Assembly (NCBI RefSeq): GCF_001667275.1
Contig: NZ_LZHV01000034.1
Span: forward strand, 1 to 64,000
Length of the DNA: 64,000 nucleotides
Reading direction: 5' to 3'
Source: Mycobacterium sp. ACS4054
GTDB lineage: Bacteria > Actinomycetota > Actinomycetes > Mycobacteriales > Mycobacteriaceae
Below are positions 55,163 to 64,000 of this stretch, in pieces. The notes under the pieces are model-generated. The model saw only the letters and a program-made list of their open reading frames with translations, was not told the DNA's origin and ran no database searches. The first letter of the stretch is position 1; every line of letters begins with the position of its first letter. The translations under genes and the position numbers were made by a program.

Positions 55163-56506
55163 ATGGATGATGGATACGTGGCAGACATCAAACGCGGCCG
55201 TGCGGCGCGGAACGCGAAGCTGGCCAGCATCCCCGTCGGCTTCGCCGGCCGGGCGGCGCTGGGGTTCGGGAAACGGCTGACCGGCAAATCGCGGGACGAA
55301 GTCCAGGCCGAGCTGATGGAGAAAGCCGCCAACCAGCTGTTCACCGTCCTGGGCGAGCTCAAGGGCGGAGCGATGAAGGTGGGCCAGGCCCTGTCGGTGA
55401 TGGAGGCCGCCATCCCGGACGAGTACGGCGAGCCCTACCGCGAGGCGCTGACCAAGCTGCAAAAGGACGCCCCGCCGCTGCCCGCCAACAAGGTGCACCG
55501 GGTGCTCGACGCCCAGCTGGGCACCAAGTGGCGGGAGCGGTTCAGCTCGTTCGACGACAAGCCCATCGCCTCGGCCAGCATCGGCCAGGTGCACAAGGCG
55601 GTCTGGGCCGACGGGCGCCCGGTGGCGGTCAAGATCCAATACCCGGGCGCCGACGAGGCGCTGCGCGCCGACCTGAAGACCATGCAGCGGATGGTCGGCG
55701 TGGTCAAACAGCTCGCGCCCGGCGCCGACGTCCAGGGCATCGTCGACGAGCTGGTCGAGCGCACCGAGATGGAGCTCGACTACCGGCTGGAGGCCGACAA
55801 CCAGCGCGCCTTCGCCAAGGCCTACGAGGGCCACCCGCACTTCGCGATACCGCACGTCGTCGCCAGCGCGCCCAAGGTCGTGGTCCAGGAGTGGATCGAC
55901 GGGCTGCCGCTGGCGCAGATCATCCGCGACGGCACCCGCGAGCAGCGCGACCTGATCGGCACCCGGCTGCTCGAGCTGACCTTCGACGCGCCCCGGCGGT
56001 TGGGGATGCTGCACGGCGACGCCCACCCGGGGAACTTCATGCTGCTCCCCGACGGCCGGATGGGCGTCATCGACTTCGGCGCCGTCGCACCGCTGCCCGG
56101 CGGCTACCCCGTCGAGCTCGGGATGACGATCCGGCTGGCCCGCGACAAGAATTACGACCTGCTGCTGCCCACGATGGAGAAGGTGGGCTTCATCCAGAAG
56201 GGTCAGCAGGTGTCGGTGCGCGACATCGACGAAATGCTGCGCCAGTACGTCGAGCCCATCGAGGTCGACGTCTTCCACTACACGCGTAAGTGGTTGCAGC
56301 GCATGACCGTCGGCCAGATCGATCGTTCGGTGTCCCAGATCAAGACGGCCCGGCAGATGGACCTGCCGCCCAAGCTGGCCATCCCGATGCGCGTCATCGC
56401 GTCCGTGGCCGCGATCCTGTGTCAGCTGGACGCGCGGGTGCCGATCAAGGCGCTGTCCGAGGAGTTGATCCCGGGCTTCGCCGAGCCCGACAGCGCCGTC
56501 ATCTAG
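55163..56506 (+). CDS. ABC1/UbiB-family atypical kinase (Rv3197-like)
   Basis: A 447-residue UbiB-family protein of the same length as Rv3197. The family-specific KxGQ motif is KGGAMKVGQALS near residue 71; VAVKIQYPG supplies the ATP-binding Lys, LDYRLEADN follows, and HGDAHPGNF plus VIDFGAV are the catalytic and metal motifs. Such proteins act as ATPases in lipid or quinone metabolism. ATG 55163 is used. Its last 4 bp overlap the whiB7 stop on the opposite strand. Confidence 0.9.
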   Translation: MDDGYVADIKRGRAARNAKLASIPVGFAGRAALGFGKRLTGKSRDEVQAELMEKAANQLFTVLGELKGGAMKVGQALSVMEAAIPDEYGEPYREALTKLQKDAPPLPANKVHRVLDAQLGTKWRERFSSFDDKPIASASIGQVHKAVWADGRPVAVKIQYPGADEALRADLKTMQRMVGVVKQLAPGADVQGIVDELVERTEMELDYRLEADNQRAFAKAYEGHPHFAIPHVVASAPKVVVQEWIDGLPLAQIIRDGTREQRDLIGTRLLELTFDAPRRLGMLHGDAHPGNFMLLPDGRMGVIDFGAVAPLPGGYPVELGMTIRLARDKNYDLLLPTMEKVGFIQKGQQVSVRDIDEMLRQYVEPIEVDVFHYTRKWLQRMTVGQIDRSVSQIKTARQMDLPPKLAIPMRVIASVAAILCQLDARVPIKALSEELIPGFAEPDSAVI

Positions 56507-56766
56507 GCGGCGACTCCGTCTTTGCGGGGGCGTCCGCGCGGTCGCTTGAAGTCCAGGATCGCGCCGCGATCGAGGATCTCGCCGCCCCACACCCCCCAGG
56601 GCTCGGCCCGCTCCAGCGCCGACGCCAGGCACTGGCGCCGGATCGGGCAGCCCGCGCAGAGCGCCTTGGCGCGCTCGAGGTCGGCCGGGGTCTCGGCAAA
56701 CCAGAGGTCGGGATCGCCGGCGTGGCACGGCAACACCGGTTGTCTGGGGACTGTCAGTGCCGACAT
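56503..56766 (-). CDS. whiB7: WhiB7 redox-sensitive transcription factor
   Basis: An 87-residue WhiB-family protein. The [4Fe-4S] ligands are Cys14, Cys37, Cys40 and Cys46; the Trp/Gly turn is EPWGVWGGE (55-63); and the C-terminal AT-hook is RGRP (77-80), which is diagnostic of WhiB7. It activates intrinsic antibiotic-resistance genes with SigA. ATG 56766 is the start. A leader of about 300 nt precedes it, containing a promoter, a short upstream reading frame and a terminator. Confidence 0.95.
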   Translation of the reverse strand: MSALTVPRQPVLPCHAGDPDLWFAETPADLERAKALCAGCPIRRQCLASALERAEPWGVWGGEILDRGAILDFKRPRGRPRKDGVAA

Positions 56767-56841
56767 GTCCTGCTCACCTGCTTCCTGGTCGGGGCTTCCT
56801 CTTTCGGTGATCCGGACCAGGTAGCGGGCTTGTGCTGGAGC

Positions 56842-56890
56842 CCGAAAAAACTGTGGCCACGGATCCTTGACTTCGGGTCCGTGGCCGTTC
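56842..56890 (-). terminator. whiB7 leader attenuator
   Basis: A GC stem (arms GGCCACGGA and TCCGTGGCC, 56855-56863 with 56878-56886, extendable by three pairs) followed on the minus strand by TTTTTT at 56845-56850. It stands between the upstream reading frame and whiB7, so it can stop transcription before whiB7. Confidence 0.8.
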
Positions 56891-56906
56891 GGTGAAAACC
56901 GGGCTG

Positions 56907-57065
56907 TCAGGTGGCCATTCGGTGGACCTCGAGTCCCACGGACGCGTTCGTCGCGGCGGCGGCGGCGCGATGCTTCAGCGCGGCCGCCGGCACGGCGGTG
57001 TGGGCGGCATGCTTGAGCGCGGCCGCCGCGGCGGCCACGTCCACACCGAACGCGTCGTTGATCAT
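56907..57065 (-). CDS. whiB7 upstream ORF (regulatory leader peptide)
   Basis: A 52-codon frame, MINDAFGVDVA then Ala-rich with two LKH repeats, ending HRMAT. ATG 57065 follows a strong GGGAGG. It ends 20 nt before the attenuator stem. In M. tuberculosis and M. abscessus a uORF with an adjacent terminator controls whiB7 by coupling ribosome progress to termination; the arrangement here is the same type. Confidence 0.8.
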   Translation of the reverse strand: MINDAFGVDVAAAAAALKHAAHTAVPAAALKHRAAAAATNASVGLEVHRMAT

Positions 57066-57104
57066 CGTGGCCACCTCCCTTCGTCGTGCCAGAACGCAGC
57101 TTCG

Positions 57105-57142
57105 AGGGTAAACCGTTGCCGACGTCCGGGACAACGGATTTT
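57105..57142 (-). promoter_or_regulatory. whiB7 promoter with AT-rich WhiB7 site
   Basis: On the minus strand: an AAAATCC stretch (57136-57142), -35 TTGTCC (57129-57134), 18-bp spacer, -10 TACCCT (57105-57110). An AT-rich run just upstream of the -35 is the known WhiB7 binding mark, which implies autoregulation. Confidence 0.7.
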
Positions 57143-57162
57143 CTGACCTGCGCGTTTGCGGC

Positions 57163-59271
57163 TCAGCCCCCGCGCACCAGCTCCAGCACGTCGGGCCCGT
57201 ACTGCTCCAGCTTGCGGGCGCCGATGCCGGGGATCGCGATCAGCGCGTCCTCGTCGTCGGGGCGCAGCTCGGCGATCGCGATCAGCGTGTTGTCGGTGAA
57301 CACGACGTACGCGGGCACCTTCTGCTCCTTGGCGATGTCGAGCCGCCACGCCTTGAGCCGCAGCAGCAACTCCTCGTCGACGTCGGCGGCACAGGTTTCA
57401 CAGCGCCGCAGCATCACCGCGGCGGCGGTGGCCAGGTCCTTGTTGCAGATGCGGCAGCGCGCCGCGGCGCCCCGGTTGCGCCGGGCCCGGTTCGGCGCGG
57501 CGTCCGCGCGCGCCTGCGGGGCGATGCCGTTGAGGAACCGCGACGGCTTGCGACCCTGCCGCCCGCCCGGGCTGCGGGCCAGCGCCCAACTGAGCGCCAA
57601 ATGTATTCGCGCCCTGGTGATTCCGACGTAGAGGAGCCGGCGCTCTTCCTCGACGGCCTCACTCTCCGGCCCGTGCGCCAACGCGTGCGAGATGGGTAGC
57701 GTGCCGTCGGCCAGCCCGACCAGGAACACCGCGTCCCACTCCAGCCCCTTGGCGGCGTGCAGCGAGGCCAGCGTGACACCCTGCACCACCGGTGGATGCC
57801 GCGCGTCGGCCCGCAACCGGAGTTCGGCCAGCAGTCCCGCGAGGTCAAGCTGCGGGCGTTGGGCCACCTCGTCGTCGACCAATTCGGCCAGCGCGGTCAG
57901 CGCCTCCCAGCGCTCGCGGGCGCGGGTGCCGACCGGCGGCTCGGCCTCCAGCCCCAGCGGCTCCAGGACCGCCCGCACGAGTTCGGGCAGCGGCCCGTCG
58001 GCGCCGCGCTCGGCCGCGCGCTGCAGCGCCAGCAGCGACTGCTTGATCTCCTGGCGGGTGAAGAACCCCTCGCCGCCGCGGACCTGATACGGGATGCCCG
58101 CCTCGGTCAGCGCCTCCTCGTAGGCCTCCGACTGCGCGTTGACGCGGTACAGCACGGCGATCTCCGACGGCGGCGTGCCCGCTTCGATCAGCCGGCCGAT
58201 CGACGCGGCGACGGCCGCGGCCTCCGCCGGTTCGTCGGGATGCTCGTGGAACGACGGCGCCGGCCCGGGCGGGCGCTGCCCCGACAGGTGCAGCTTGCTG
58301 CCCGCCACCCGCCCGCGGGCCGCGGCGATCACCTGGTTGGCCAACGACACCACCTGCGGGGTGGAGCGGTAGTCGCGTTCCAGACGCACGACGGTGGCGT
58401 CCGGGTACCGCCGCGAGAAGTCGAGCAGGAACCGCGGTGAGGCCCCGGTGAACGAGTAGATGGTCTGGTTGGCGTCGCCGACGACGGTCAGGTCGTCCCG
58501 GTCCCCCAGCCACGCCGTCAGCACCCGCTGCTGCAGCGGCGTGACGTCCTGGTATTCGTCGACGACGAAGCAGCGGTAGCGGCCCCGGAATTCGTCGGCC
58601 ACGGCGGCGTCGTTTTCGATCGCGGCGGCGGTGTGCAGCAGCAGGTCGTCGAAATCGAGCAGCGTCACCGATTCGTCGCGCACCTTCAGGGCTTCGTAGG
58701 CGCCGTACACCGTCGCGACCCGCGCGGCGTCCAGCGGGATGTCCCGCGCCGCCTCGGCCACGGCGGCGGGGTATTCCTCGGGACTGATCAGCGACGCCTT
58801 GGCCCACTCGATCTCGCCCGCCAGGTCGCGGACGTCCTCGGTGCTGGCATTGATCCGGCAGCGGCTGGCCGCCCGCGCCACCACGGCGAACTTCGTGTCG
58901 AGCAGCTGCCAGCCGGTGTCACCGACCACCCGCGGCCAGAAGTACCGCAGTTGCCGGTGGGCCGCCGCGTGAAACGTCAGGGCCTGCACCCCGGCGACGC
59001 CGGTGTCCGTGCCCGCGGCCGCGTCCAGCATCCGCAACCGGGACCGCATTTCCCCCGCGGCCCGCTGGGTGAAGGTGACGGCGAGCACCTGCCCGGCGGC
59101 CACATGACCGCTCGCCACCAGCTGCGCGATCCGGTGCGTGATGGTGCGGGTCTTGCCTGTGCCGGCGCCCGCGAGCACGCAGACCGGGCCGCGGGGAGCC
59201 AGCACGGCGTCGCGCTGCTCGTCGTCCAGCCCGGCGGTCAGGGCGTCCGCGAGCATCGGCATGGCGTCCAT
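57163..59271 (-). CDS. uvrD2: UvrD2 superfamily 1 DNA helicase
   Basis: A 702-residue SF1A helicase with Walker A (GAGTGKTRT), [20 protein letters not shown] and [15 protein letters not shown], then a tetracysteine zinc motif (CRIC...CETC) and a C-terminal HRDC domain ([12 protein letters not shown]). This order is specific to UvrD2 (Rv3198c, about 700 residues), which is essential in mycobacteria. ATG 59271 gives the expected length; TTG 59292 is possible. Confidence 0.93.
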   Translation of the reverse strand: MDAMPMLADALTAGLDDEQRDAVLAPRGPVCVLAGAGTGKTRTITHRIAQLVASGHVAAGQVLAVTFTQRAAGEMRSRLRMLDAAAGTDTGVAGVQALTFHAAAHRQLRYFWPRVVGDTGWQLLDTKFAVVARAASRCRINASTEDVRDLAGEIEWAKASLISPEEYPAAVAEAARDIPLDAARVATVYGAYEALKVRDESVTLLDFDDLLLHTAAAIENDAAVADEFRGRYRCFVVDEYQDVTPLQQRVLTAWLGDRDDLTVVGDANQTIYSFTGASPRFLLDFSRRYPDATVVRLERDYRSTPQVVSLANQVIAAARGRVAGSKLHLSGQRPPGPAPSFHEHPDEPAEAAAVAASIGRLIEAGTPPSEIAVLYRVNAQSEAYEEALTEAGIPYQVRGGEGFFTRQEIKQSLLALQRAAERGADGPLPELVRAVLEPLGLEAEPPVGTRARERWEALTALAELVDDEVAQRPQLDLAGLLAELRLRADARHPPVVQGVTLASLHAAKGLEWDAVFLVGLADGTLPISHALAHGPESEAVEEERRLLYVGITRARIHLALSWALARSPGGRQGRKPSRFLNGIAPQARADAAPNRARRNRGAAARCRICNKDLATAAAVMLRRCETCAADVDEELLLRLKAWRLDIAKEQKVPAYVVFTDNTLIAIAELRPDDEDALIAIPGIGARKLEQYGPDVLELVRGG

Positions 59272-59389
59272 CTTGGCAGCGGTGGCCGACAAACCGCGTC
59301 CCCGCCCAGTGCGCGTCGGCGAGTTGTCGCCGGAATCGGTGGGTGCCCGCGGCGCGGAACACAGGTCCTCCCGGCTACGTTAACGAGCT

Positions 59390-59644
59390 ATGAGCAACGC
59401 GCCAATCACCGTCTACTCGACCTCCTGGTGTGGCTACTGCCACCGCCTGATGACCGTGCTGAAGTCCAACGGAATCGCCTACGAGACGGTCGACATCGAA
59501 GAGGACCCCGCGGCGGCGGAGTTCGTGGGTTCGGTCAACGGCGGCAACCGGACGGTTCCGACGGTGAAGTTCGCCGACGGGTCGACGCTGACCAACCCGA
59601 GCGCGGCCGAAGTCAAGGCGAAGCTGGCCCAAGCCGGCGCCTGA
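59390..59644 (+). CDS. mrx1: Mycoredoxin-1 (glutaredoxin-like)
   Basis: An 84-residue glutaredoxin-fold protein with active-site CGYC (Cys14, Cys17) and the cis-Pro segment TVPTVKF. It reduces mycothiol mixed disulfides. Size and position beside uvrD2 match Rv3198A. ATG 59390 is the start; it is divergent from uvrD2. Confidence 0.93.
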   Translation: MSNAPITVYSTSWCGYCHRLMTVLKSNGIAYETVDIEEDPAAAEFVGSVNGGNRTVPTVKFADGSTLTNPSAAEVKAKLAQAGA

Positions 59645-59719
59645 GCCGTCGGCCCCGAACGCGCCGACGTTGACCAAGTGCCCCGTCTGCCGCCGGGAGC
59701 GGCCCTAACATAAGCGACC

Positions 59720-60376
59720 ATGGCGTCGAGTTTTCGGTCCCTGCGGCGTCTGTGCGTCATCGGCACAGCCGCGGCCACGGTCGCCGTCGCGTCGGCGTGC
59801 TCACACTCGCCGGGCGGCACCGCGGCGACCCCCACCGAACACGCCTATGCCAATTCGCTGATCATCAGCCTTCAAGATGCGCGCCGGATCGCCAATTTCG
59901 AAGGGCTGCAACCGTATTCGTACGCCGACCGGCACGACCCGCCGCGGGAGACCGTCGGCAACCCGCCGGCCCCATGCCGAGCCGTGGGGGCCACGGACCT
60001 CACCTTCGCGGGCGGCTGGAAAGAGTACCGTTCGGTCGCCTACGCCGGTTCGACCGACGACCTGAGGCCGGGCGGCATCGCGCCGATCAACGAGGTGACC
60101 AACGCCGTCGTCGTCTACCCCGACGCGGCCGCCGCGCACGGCGCCCTCAACCAGCTGCACGCGACGCTGGACCAGTGTGTGTCCCTGCACCACACCGCCT
60201 ACGACTTCGCGTTGAACAAGCCGGACACCGCGACCCTCAAGCTCGGCTCCGACGGATGGATCCACCTCTACACGGTGAAATCCGCGGTGTTGGTGTCCGT
60301 CGGCGTGCTGGGCATCGAACCCACCGAGCAGATCGCCAACACCGTCCTGCAGACGGTGACGGACCGCATCAAGTAG
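59720..60376 (+). CDS. Lipoprotein with PknH-like sensor domain
   Basis: A 218-residue lipoprotein precursor: signal MASSFRSLRRLCVIGTAAAT with lipobox VASAC (Cys27). The rest resembles the extracellular sensor domain of PknH/LppH-type proteins (INEVTNAVVVYPDAAAA, DQCVSLHHTAYDF). It probably sits on the outer face of the inner membrane. ATG 59720 is used. It is convergent with nudC, 7 bp apart. Confidence 0.82.
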   Translation: MASSFRSLRRLCVIGTAAATVAVASACSHSPGGTAATPTEHAYANSLIISLQDARRIANFEGLQPYSYADRHDPPRETVGNPPAPCRAVGATDLTFAGGWKEYRSVAYAGSTDDLRPGGIAPINEVTNAVVVYPDAAAAHGALNQLHATLDQCVSLHHTAYDFALNKPDTATLKLGSDGWIHLYTVKSAVLVSVGVLGIEPTEQIANTVLQTVTDRIK

Positions 60377-60383
60377 CGCCGGG

Positions 60384-61373
60384 TCAGTCGATCTCGGCCC
60401 AGGATTCGATGATCACGCGGGCGATCGAGATCGACCCTGGCAGCAGCAGTTTCGACTCCGCCGTGCTGGACCAGTCGCCGGCCGCCAGCGCGGCGCGCAC
60501 CTCGTCGCGGGTGAACCACGCGGCCTCGGCGATCTCCCCGTCGTTGAAGGAGAACTCCTCGGCCGGGTCCGCCACGGCGTGGAAGCCGACCATGAGCGAG
60601 CGCGGGAACGGCCACGGCTGGCTGCCCAGGTAGCGCACGTCGCGGACGGTGAGCCCGATCTCCTCGCGGATCTCGCGCGCGACGCAGGCCTCGAACGACT
60701 CGCCGGCCTCGACGAATCCGGCCAGCAGCGAGAACATTCGCTCCGGCCACACGGCCTGACGCGCCAGCACCGCGCGGTCCCCGCCGTCGTGGACCAGGCA
60801 GATCACCGCCGGGTCGATGCGCGGGAACTCCTCGTGGCCGGTGACGGGGTTGACCCGCGCCCAGCCCGCCCGGGCCGGCCGGGTCGGTGACCCGTCGACC
60901 GAGCTGAACCGCGCCGAGTCGTGCCAGTTGAGCAGCGCGAGCGCCGAGGACACCAGCTGGCCGCTGGTGTCGTCGAGGATCGCGCCGAGGCCGCGCAGGT
61001 TCACCACCTCGGCGCGCACGTCCGGGTCGTCCGGCGCCTCGAGCGCGCCGCGGATGGCCCACACGTGGCGGTCGTCGGCGAGGCGGCCCAAGAACACCGC
61101 GTCGGGCGGCGGCTTGTCGGCCAGCTTGGCCGCGGCGCCGAGCACCACGCGGCCGTCGGCGACGAGCACCTGGTTGCGCTTGTCCACCCGCAACAGCGCG
61201 GCGTCAGCCCATCCGGCCGCGGCCGCGTCGACGTCGGTGCGCAGCTGGTCGGCCCGGTCGGCGCCGACGCGCGACAGCAGCGGGACGTCCCGCAGCCGAA
61301 AGTCAGCGATCGCCCCGGGACCCGATTGATGGCGACCCGCTTCGCCCGGCTCCGCCGCGCTCGCGATCGCCAT
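60384..61373 (-). CDS. nudC: NADH pyrophosphatase NudC
   Basis: A 329-residue Nudix hydrolase. The Nudix box is GFVEAGESFEACVAREIREEIGL-type (start GFVEAGESFE, end REIREEIG) and the NudC marker SQPWPFPRS follows. It cleaves NAD(H) and can remove NAD caps from RNA. It lacks the four zinc Cys of E. coli NudC, as does M. tuberculosis Rv3199c. ATG 61373 overlaps the upstream channel gene stop (ATGA), so the two are translationally coupled. Confidence 0.92.
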   Translation of the reverse strand: MAIASAAEPGEAGRHQSGPGAIADFRLRDVPLLSRVGADRADQLRTDVDAAAAGWADAALLRVDKRNQVLVADGRVVLGAAAKLADKPPPDAVFLGRLADDRHVWAIRGALEAPDDPDVRAEVVNLRGLGAILDDTSGQLVSSALALLNWHDSARFSSVDGSPTRPARAGWARVNPVTGHEEFPRIDPAVICLVHDGGDRAVLARQAVWPERMFSLLAGFVEAGESFEACVAREIREEIGLTVRDVRYLGSQPWPFPRSLMVGFHAVADPAEEFSFNDGEIAEAAWFTRDEVRAALAAGDWSSTAESKLLLPGSISIARVIIESWAEID

Positions 61374-62443
61374 CAGTGCCCCGCGTGGCGGATGTAGAGC
61401 AGCCGGTCGTTGGCCTCGACCGCGTCCACCTCGGGCGCGCCGATGCGCAGCAGGTGGCCGTCGCGCACCACGCCGAGGACGATGTCGCGCAGGTGCCGCG
61501 GGGAACCGCCGACCTCGGTCGGCTCCACCTCGCGCTCGGCGATCGCCAGCCCCAGGTCGGGGGTCAGCAGGTCCTCGATCATCTCCACGACGCTGGGCGT
61601 GGTGGTGGCGAGCCCGAGCAGCCGACCCGCGGTCGCCGAGGAGACCACCACCGAGTCCGCGCCGGATTGCTGCAACAGGTGCTGGTTTTCGGTCTCCCGG
61701 ATCGAGGCGACGATCTTGGCGTTGGGTGCGAGCTCCCGCGCCGTCAACGTGACCAGGACGGCGGTGTCGTCGCGGCTGGTGGCGACGATGATCGACGCCG
61801 CGTGCTGGGCCCCCGCCAGCCGCAGCACGTCGGCCTTGGTGGCGTCGCCGTGCACCGTCACCAGGCCGGCGCTCGCGGCGTGCTCGAGGGTGCTGCGCTC
61901 GGTGTCGACGACGACGACCTCGCCCTGGGCGGCCTCGTCACTGAGGATCGCGGCCACCGCCGTTTTGCCCTTGGTGCCGTAGCCGATCACGATCGTGTGG
62001 TTGCGCACTCTGCTCCTCCAACGCTGAATCTTCCACCCTTGCCGGGACCGCTCGGAGAGCACTTCGAGGGTCGTGCCGACCAGCACGGCCAGGAACGCGA
62101 TCCGCAGCGCGGTGAAGATCAGCGTGTGCACCAACCGCGCGGTTTCGGTGTACGGGGTGATGTCGCCGTAACCGGTCGTCGACAGGGACACCGCCGAGAA
62201 GTACACGCAGTCCAGGAAGGTCAGCGGCTGGCCCCGCACGTCGCGATATCCGTTGCGGTCCGCGTAGACGATGACGGCCGCGGCGAACAACACCACCAGC
62301 GCGATGCCGACGCGGCGGGTGATGACGCGAATGGGGCTGGCGTGATCCTCGGGGATGCGCACGACGCCGACCAATTGGTGGCCTCGCTGGGCGGTGAGCG
62401 TTTCGTCCAGACCGCTCAGTTGCCGGGACCTACCGTTGCGCAC
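61373..62443 (-). CDS. Ligand-gated potassium channel with TrkA-N domain (Rv3200c-like)
   Basis: A 356-residue two-helix channel. TM1 is at about 44-61, the selectivity filter TTGYGD at 89-94, TM2 at about 104-128, then a TrkA-N/RCK domain (IVIGYGTKGKTA at 151-162) and a TrkA-C domain. It is a KcsA-like pore with cytosolic nucleotide-sensing module. GTG 62443 is the start. It precedes nudC with a 1-codon overlap, as Rv3200c precedes Rv3199c. Confidence 0.9.
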   Translation of the reverse strand: MRNGRSRQLSGLDETLTAQRGHQLVGVVRIPEDHASPIRVITRRVGIALVVLFAAAVIVYADRNGYRDVRGQPLTFLDCVYFSAVSLSTTGYGDITPYTETARLVHTLIFTALRIAFLAVLVGTTLEVLSERSRQGWKIQRWRSRVRNHTIVIGYGTKGKTAVAAILSDEAAQGEVVVVDTERSTLEHAASAGLVTVHGDATKADVLRLAGAQHAASIIVATSRDDTAVLVTLTARELAPNAKIVASIRETENQHLLQQSGADSVVVSSATAGRLLGLATTTPSVVEMIEDLLTPDLGLAIAEREVEPTEVGGSPRHLRDIVLGVVRDGHLLRIGAPEVDAVEANDRLLYIRHAGH

Positions 62444-62533
62444 GGCGGTCCGTCATCGGCTCGACGCCGGCGCAGGTGAGAGGCACGACTCCATGTAACC
62501 ATGATCGACCCGCCCGTACTCGGGCAGCGCAGG

Positions 62534-64000
62534 TCAGCCGGCGGCGGAACCCGCCAGCAGTCCGGCCAGTTCGGCGGGCGCGGGCAGATCGTCCGGGGCG
62601 ATCGTGGTGCGGGCGCGCACGTAATAGAAGGCCGTGCGCACGGACGACTCCTCGACGCCGGACAACGCGGCCCACGCCAGGCGGTAGACGGCGAGCTGGA
62701 CGGCCGCCTGGCGCATGGCTTCCGGCCCGCTCGGCGGTTCGCCCGTCTTCCAGTCGACGACGGTGGCGCCGCCGTCGGGGTCGGCGAAGACCGCGTCGAT
62801 GCGGCCGCGGACCAGCGTGTCGCCGATCGGCATTTCGAAGGGCACCTCGACGGCGATCGGTGTGCGGGCCGCCCACGGCGATCCGGTGAAGGCCGCCTGC
62901 AACGCCGCCAATTCCCGGGTGTCGCCGACATCGGAGTCCGCCGCGCCGGGCAGGTCCGCGAGGTCGAACAGGCCCTCGGCCCCGTAGAACCGCTGCACCC
63001 AGGCGTGAAAGGCGTTGCCCAGCAACGCGTGCGGATCCGGTCGGGTCGGCAGCCGATGCCTCAGCCGCTGCGCCGCGCCCGCGGGGTCGCGCGCCAGGTC
63101 CACCAGACCGCTGACCGACAGCTGGCCGGGCAGCGCGGCGGCGGGCGGCTGCGCCAGCCGCGCGCGCTCGGCGAGCAGGGCGTCGACGTCGTCGGCCCAA
63201 CCCTCGATGTCGGCGCCGTCGGCGACCGCGTCGCCCGCCATCGCCTTGGTCACCAGCGCGGCGCCGCGCTCGACGTCGCCGCGCCGCGCGGCCAGCGGAT
63301 CGGCTGGCCACACCGCTTCTACCACGTTGTCGCGCAACGGGTTCCGGTCGCCGTCCGCCGGTGCGGGCGCCCACTGATCCACCACCCCGCAGGGCTCCCC
63401 GGCCGCGGCCGAACGGTCGATGACGTCCTTGATCTCGCACAGGAAGTCAGAGGGGCCGCGCGGTTTCATCCCGGCGGCCCCCCAATGATGACCCGACACC
63501 AGCAGGGTGTCCTCGGCCCGGGTGATGGCGACGTACAGCAACCGGCGCTCCTCGTCGACGCGCCGCTGGTCCAGCCGGCGGCGATGCTCGGAGATCTTGT
63601 CGGACAACTGCTTTCGATTGGTGACGTCAGAGGTGTCGAGCACCGGGACGCCCAGAACCCCGGCACTGTCGCCCCGCAGCAGCGGCGGCAACTCGGACGC
63701 GTCGGTGAGCCAGGTGCTCCGGGACGCGGTCGACGGAAAGATTCCGCCCGACAGGTGGGCCACCGCCACCACCTGCCACTCCAGCCCCTTCGCGGAGTGC
63801 ACCGTCAGCACCTGGACGCGGTCGCGCGCGGGCGCCAACGGCGCCGGCGGCAAGCCGTTTTCGACGGACTCCGCCACCTCCAGGTAGGCCAGCAGGCCCG
63901 CCACCGAGGCCGTGCGGTCGGTCACGGCGGCGTCGGCGCGTTCGGCGTAGCCGGCGACGACGTCGGCGAAGGCGTCGAGGTGTTCGGTGCCGCTCCAACC
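62534..64000 (-). CDS. adnB: AdnB helicase-nuclease subunit (C-terminal part)
   Basis: The frame is open to the right edge, so only the last 488 codons are seen. The helicase part shows VLTVHSAKGLEW and [19 protein letters not shown]; the C-terminal nuclease has the PD-(D/E)XK pieces GRIDAVFADPDGG, VVDWKTGEP and QLAVYRLAW. AdnB (Rv3201c) with AdnA forms the mycobacterial RecBCD-like end-resection motor. The start and N-terminal two thirds lie beyond 64000. Confidence 0.92.
   Translation of the reverse strand, partial: GWSGTEHLDAFADVVAGYAERADAAVTDRTASVAGLLAYLEVAESVENGLPPAPLAPARDRVQVLTVHSAKGLEWQVVAVAHLSGGIFPSTASRSTWLTDASELPPLLRGDSAGVLGVPVLDTSDVTNRKQLSDKISEHRRRLDQRRVDEERRLLYVAITRAEDTLLVSGHHWGAAGMKPRGPSDFLCEIKDVIDRSAAAGEPCGVVDQWAPAPADGDRNPLRDNVVEAVWPADPLAARRGDVERGAALVTKAMAGDAVADGADIEGWADDVDALLAERARLAQPPAAALPGQLSVSGLVDLARDPAGAAQRLRHRLPTRPDPHALLGNAFHAWVQRFYGAEGLFDLADLPGAADSDVGDTRELAALQAAFTGSPWAARTPIAVEVPFEMPIGDTLVRGRIDAVFADPDGGATVVDWKTGEPPSGPEAMRQAAVQLAVYRLAWAALSGVEESSVRTAFYYVRARTTIAPDDLPAPAELAGLLAGSAAG

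Overview
The window is GC-rich chromosomal DNA from a Mycobacterium. Its right third (48.2-64 kb) follows the order of M. tuberculosis Rv3193c to Rv3201c: a UPF0182 membrane protein, a PDZ/Lon-like protease, a DUF2342 protein, an E1-like protein, an ABC1 kinase, whiB7 with its leader, uvrD2, mrx1, nudC, a TrkA-type potassium channel and adnB. The left two thirds (about 0.7-41.4 kb) is one very large DosR (DevR) dormancy locus. It gathers homologues of genes that are scattered in M. tuberculosis (Rv0079, Rv0569, Rv1733c, Rv2004c-Rv2006, Rv2028c-Rv2029c, Rv2032, Rv3130c-Rv3134c). The genus is confident; a slow grower is likely, and the species cannot be told from the sequence.

Layout. 0-0.7 kb: the end of a PAS-ANTAR protein. 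0.7-7.8 kb: a Tgs1-like triacylglycerol synthase, a divergent PEP synthase, and a paired KAS III-type ketosynthase set behind an Acg-family protein. 7.9-15.0 kb: an Rv2004c-like kinase, a universal stress protein (USP), OtsB1 fused to a GH65 domain, and another USP. 15.0-16.8 kb: a GNAT-USP-SpoIIAA-like operon. 16.9-22.1 kb: pfkB, two USPs, dosR and dosS. 22.2-30.2 kb: an Acg/DUF1918/small-protein operon, divergent from an acyl-CoA synthetase-E1alpha-E1beta-E2-ACP-Acg operon. 30.3-34.8 kb: a PNPOx-like protein, a USP, a START-like protein, the ribosome hibernation factor RafH and a membrane-anchored serine protease. 35.2-41.3 kb: an operon of an Rv3131-like protein, an Rv1733c-like protein and a group 3b NAD(P)-linked [NiFe]-hydrogenase (hyhBGSL) with its maturation protease. 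41.4-48.2 kb: a cation/proton antiporter, an orphan MceA, a glutathione peroxidase, a tiny ANTAR protein, initiator tRNA-Met, and an HD/nitroreductase/cupin operon opposite a GlxA-type regulator.

I located 17 sites resembling the DosR box (TTSGGGACTWWAGTCCCSAA), several as tandem pairs, almost all directly upstream of the operons above. The sensor kinase and response regulator are therefore embedded in their own regulon. The encoded functions fit life without oxygen: hydrogen-based redox disposal, lipid storage, PEP and sugar-phosphate metabolism, trehalose turnover, ribosome hibernation, six USPs and four Acg-type flavoproteins.

The least explained part is metabolic. An E1/E2 2-oxoacid dehydrogenase without an E3 is translationally chained to an acyl-CoA synthetase and followed by a stand-alone ACP. 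The same locus carries a KAS III pair in which one member has lost two of three catalytic residues. These may form a hypoxia-induced acyl-ACP/ketosynthase pathway; that is inference.
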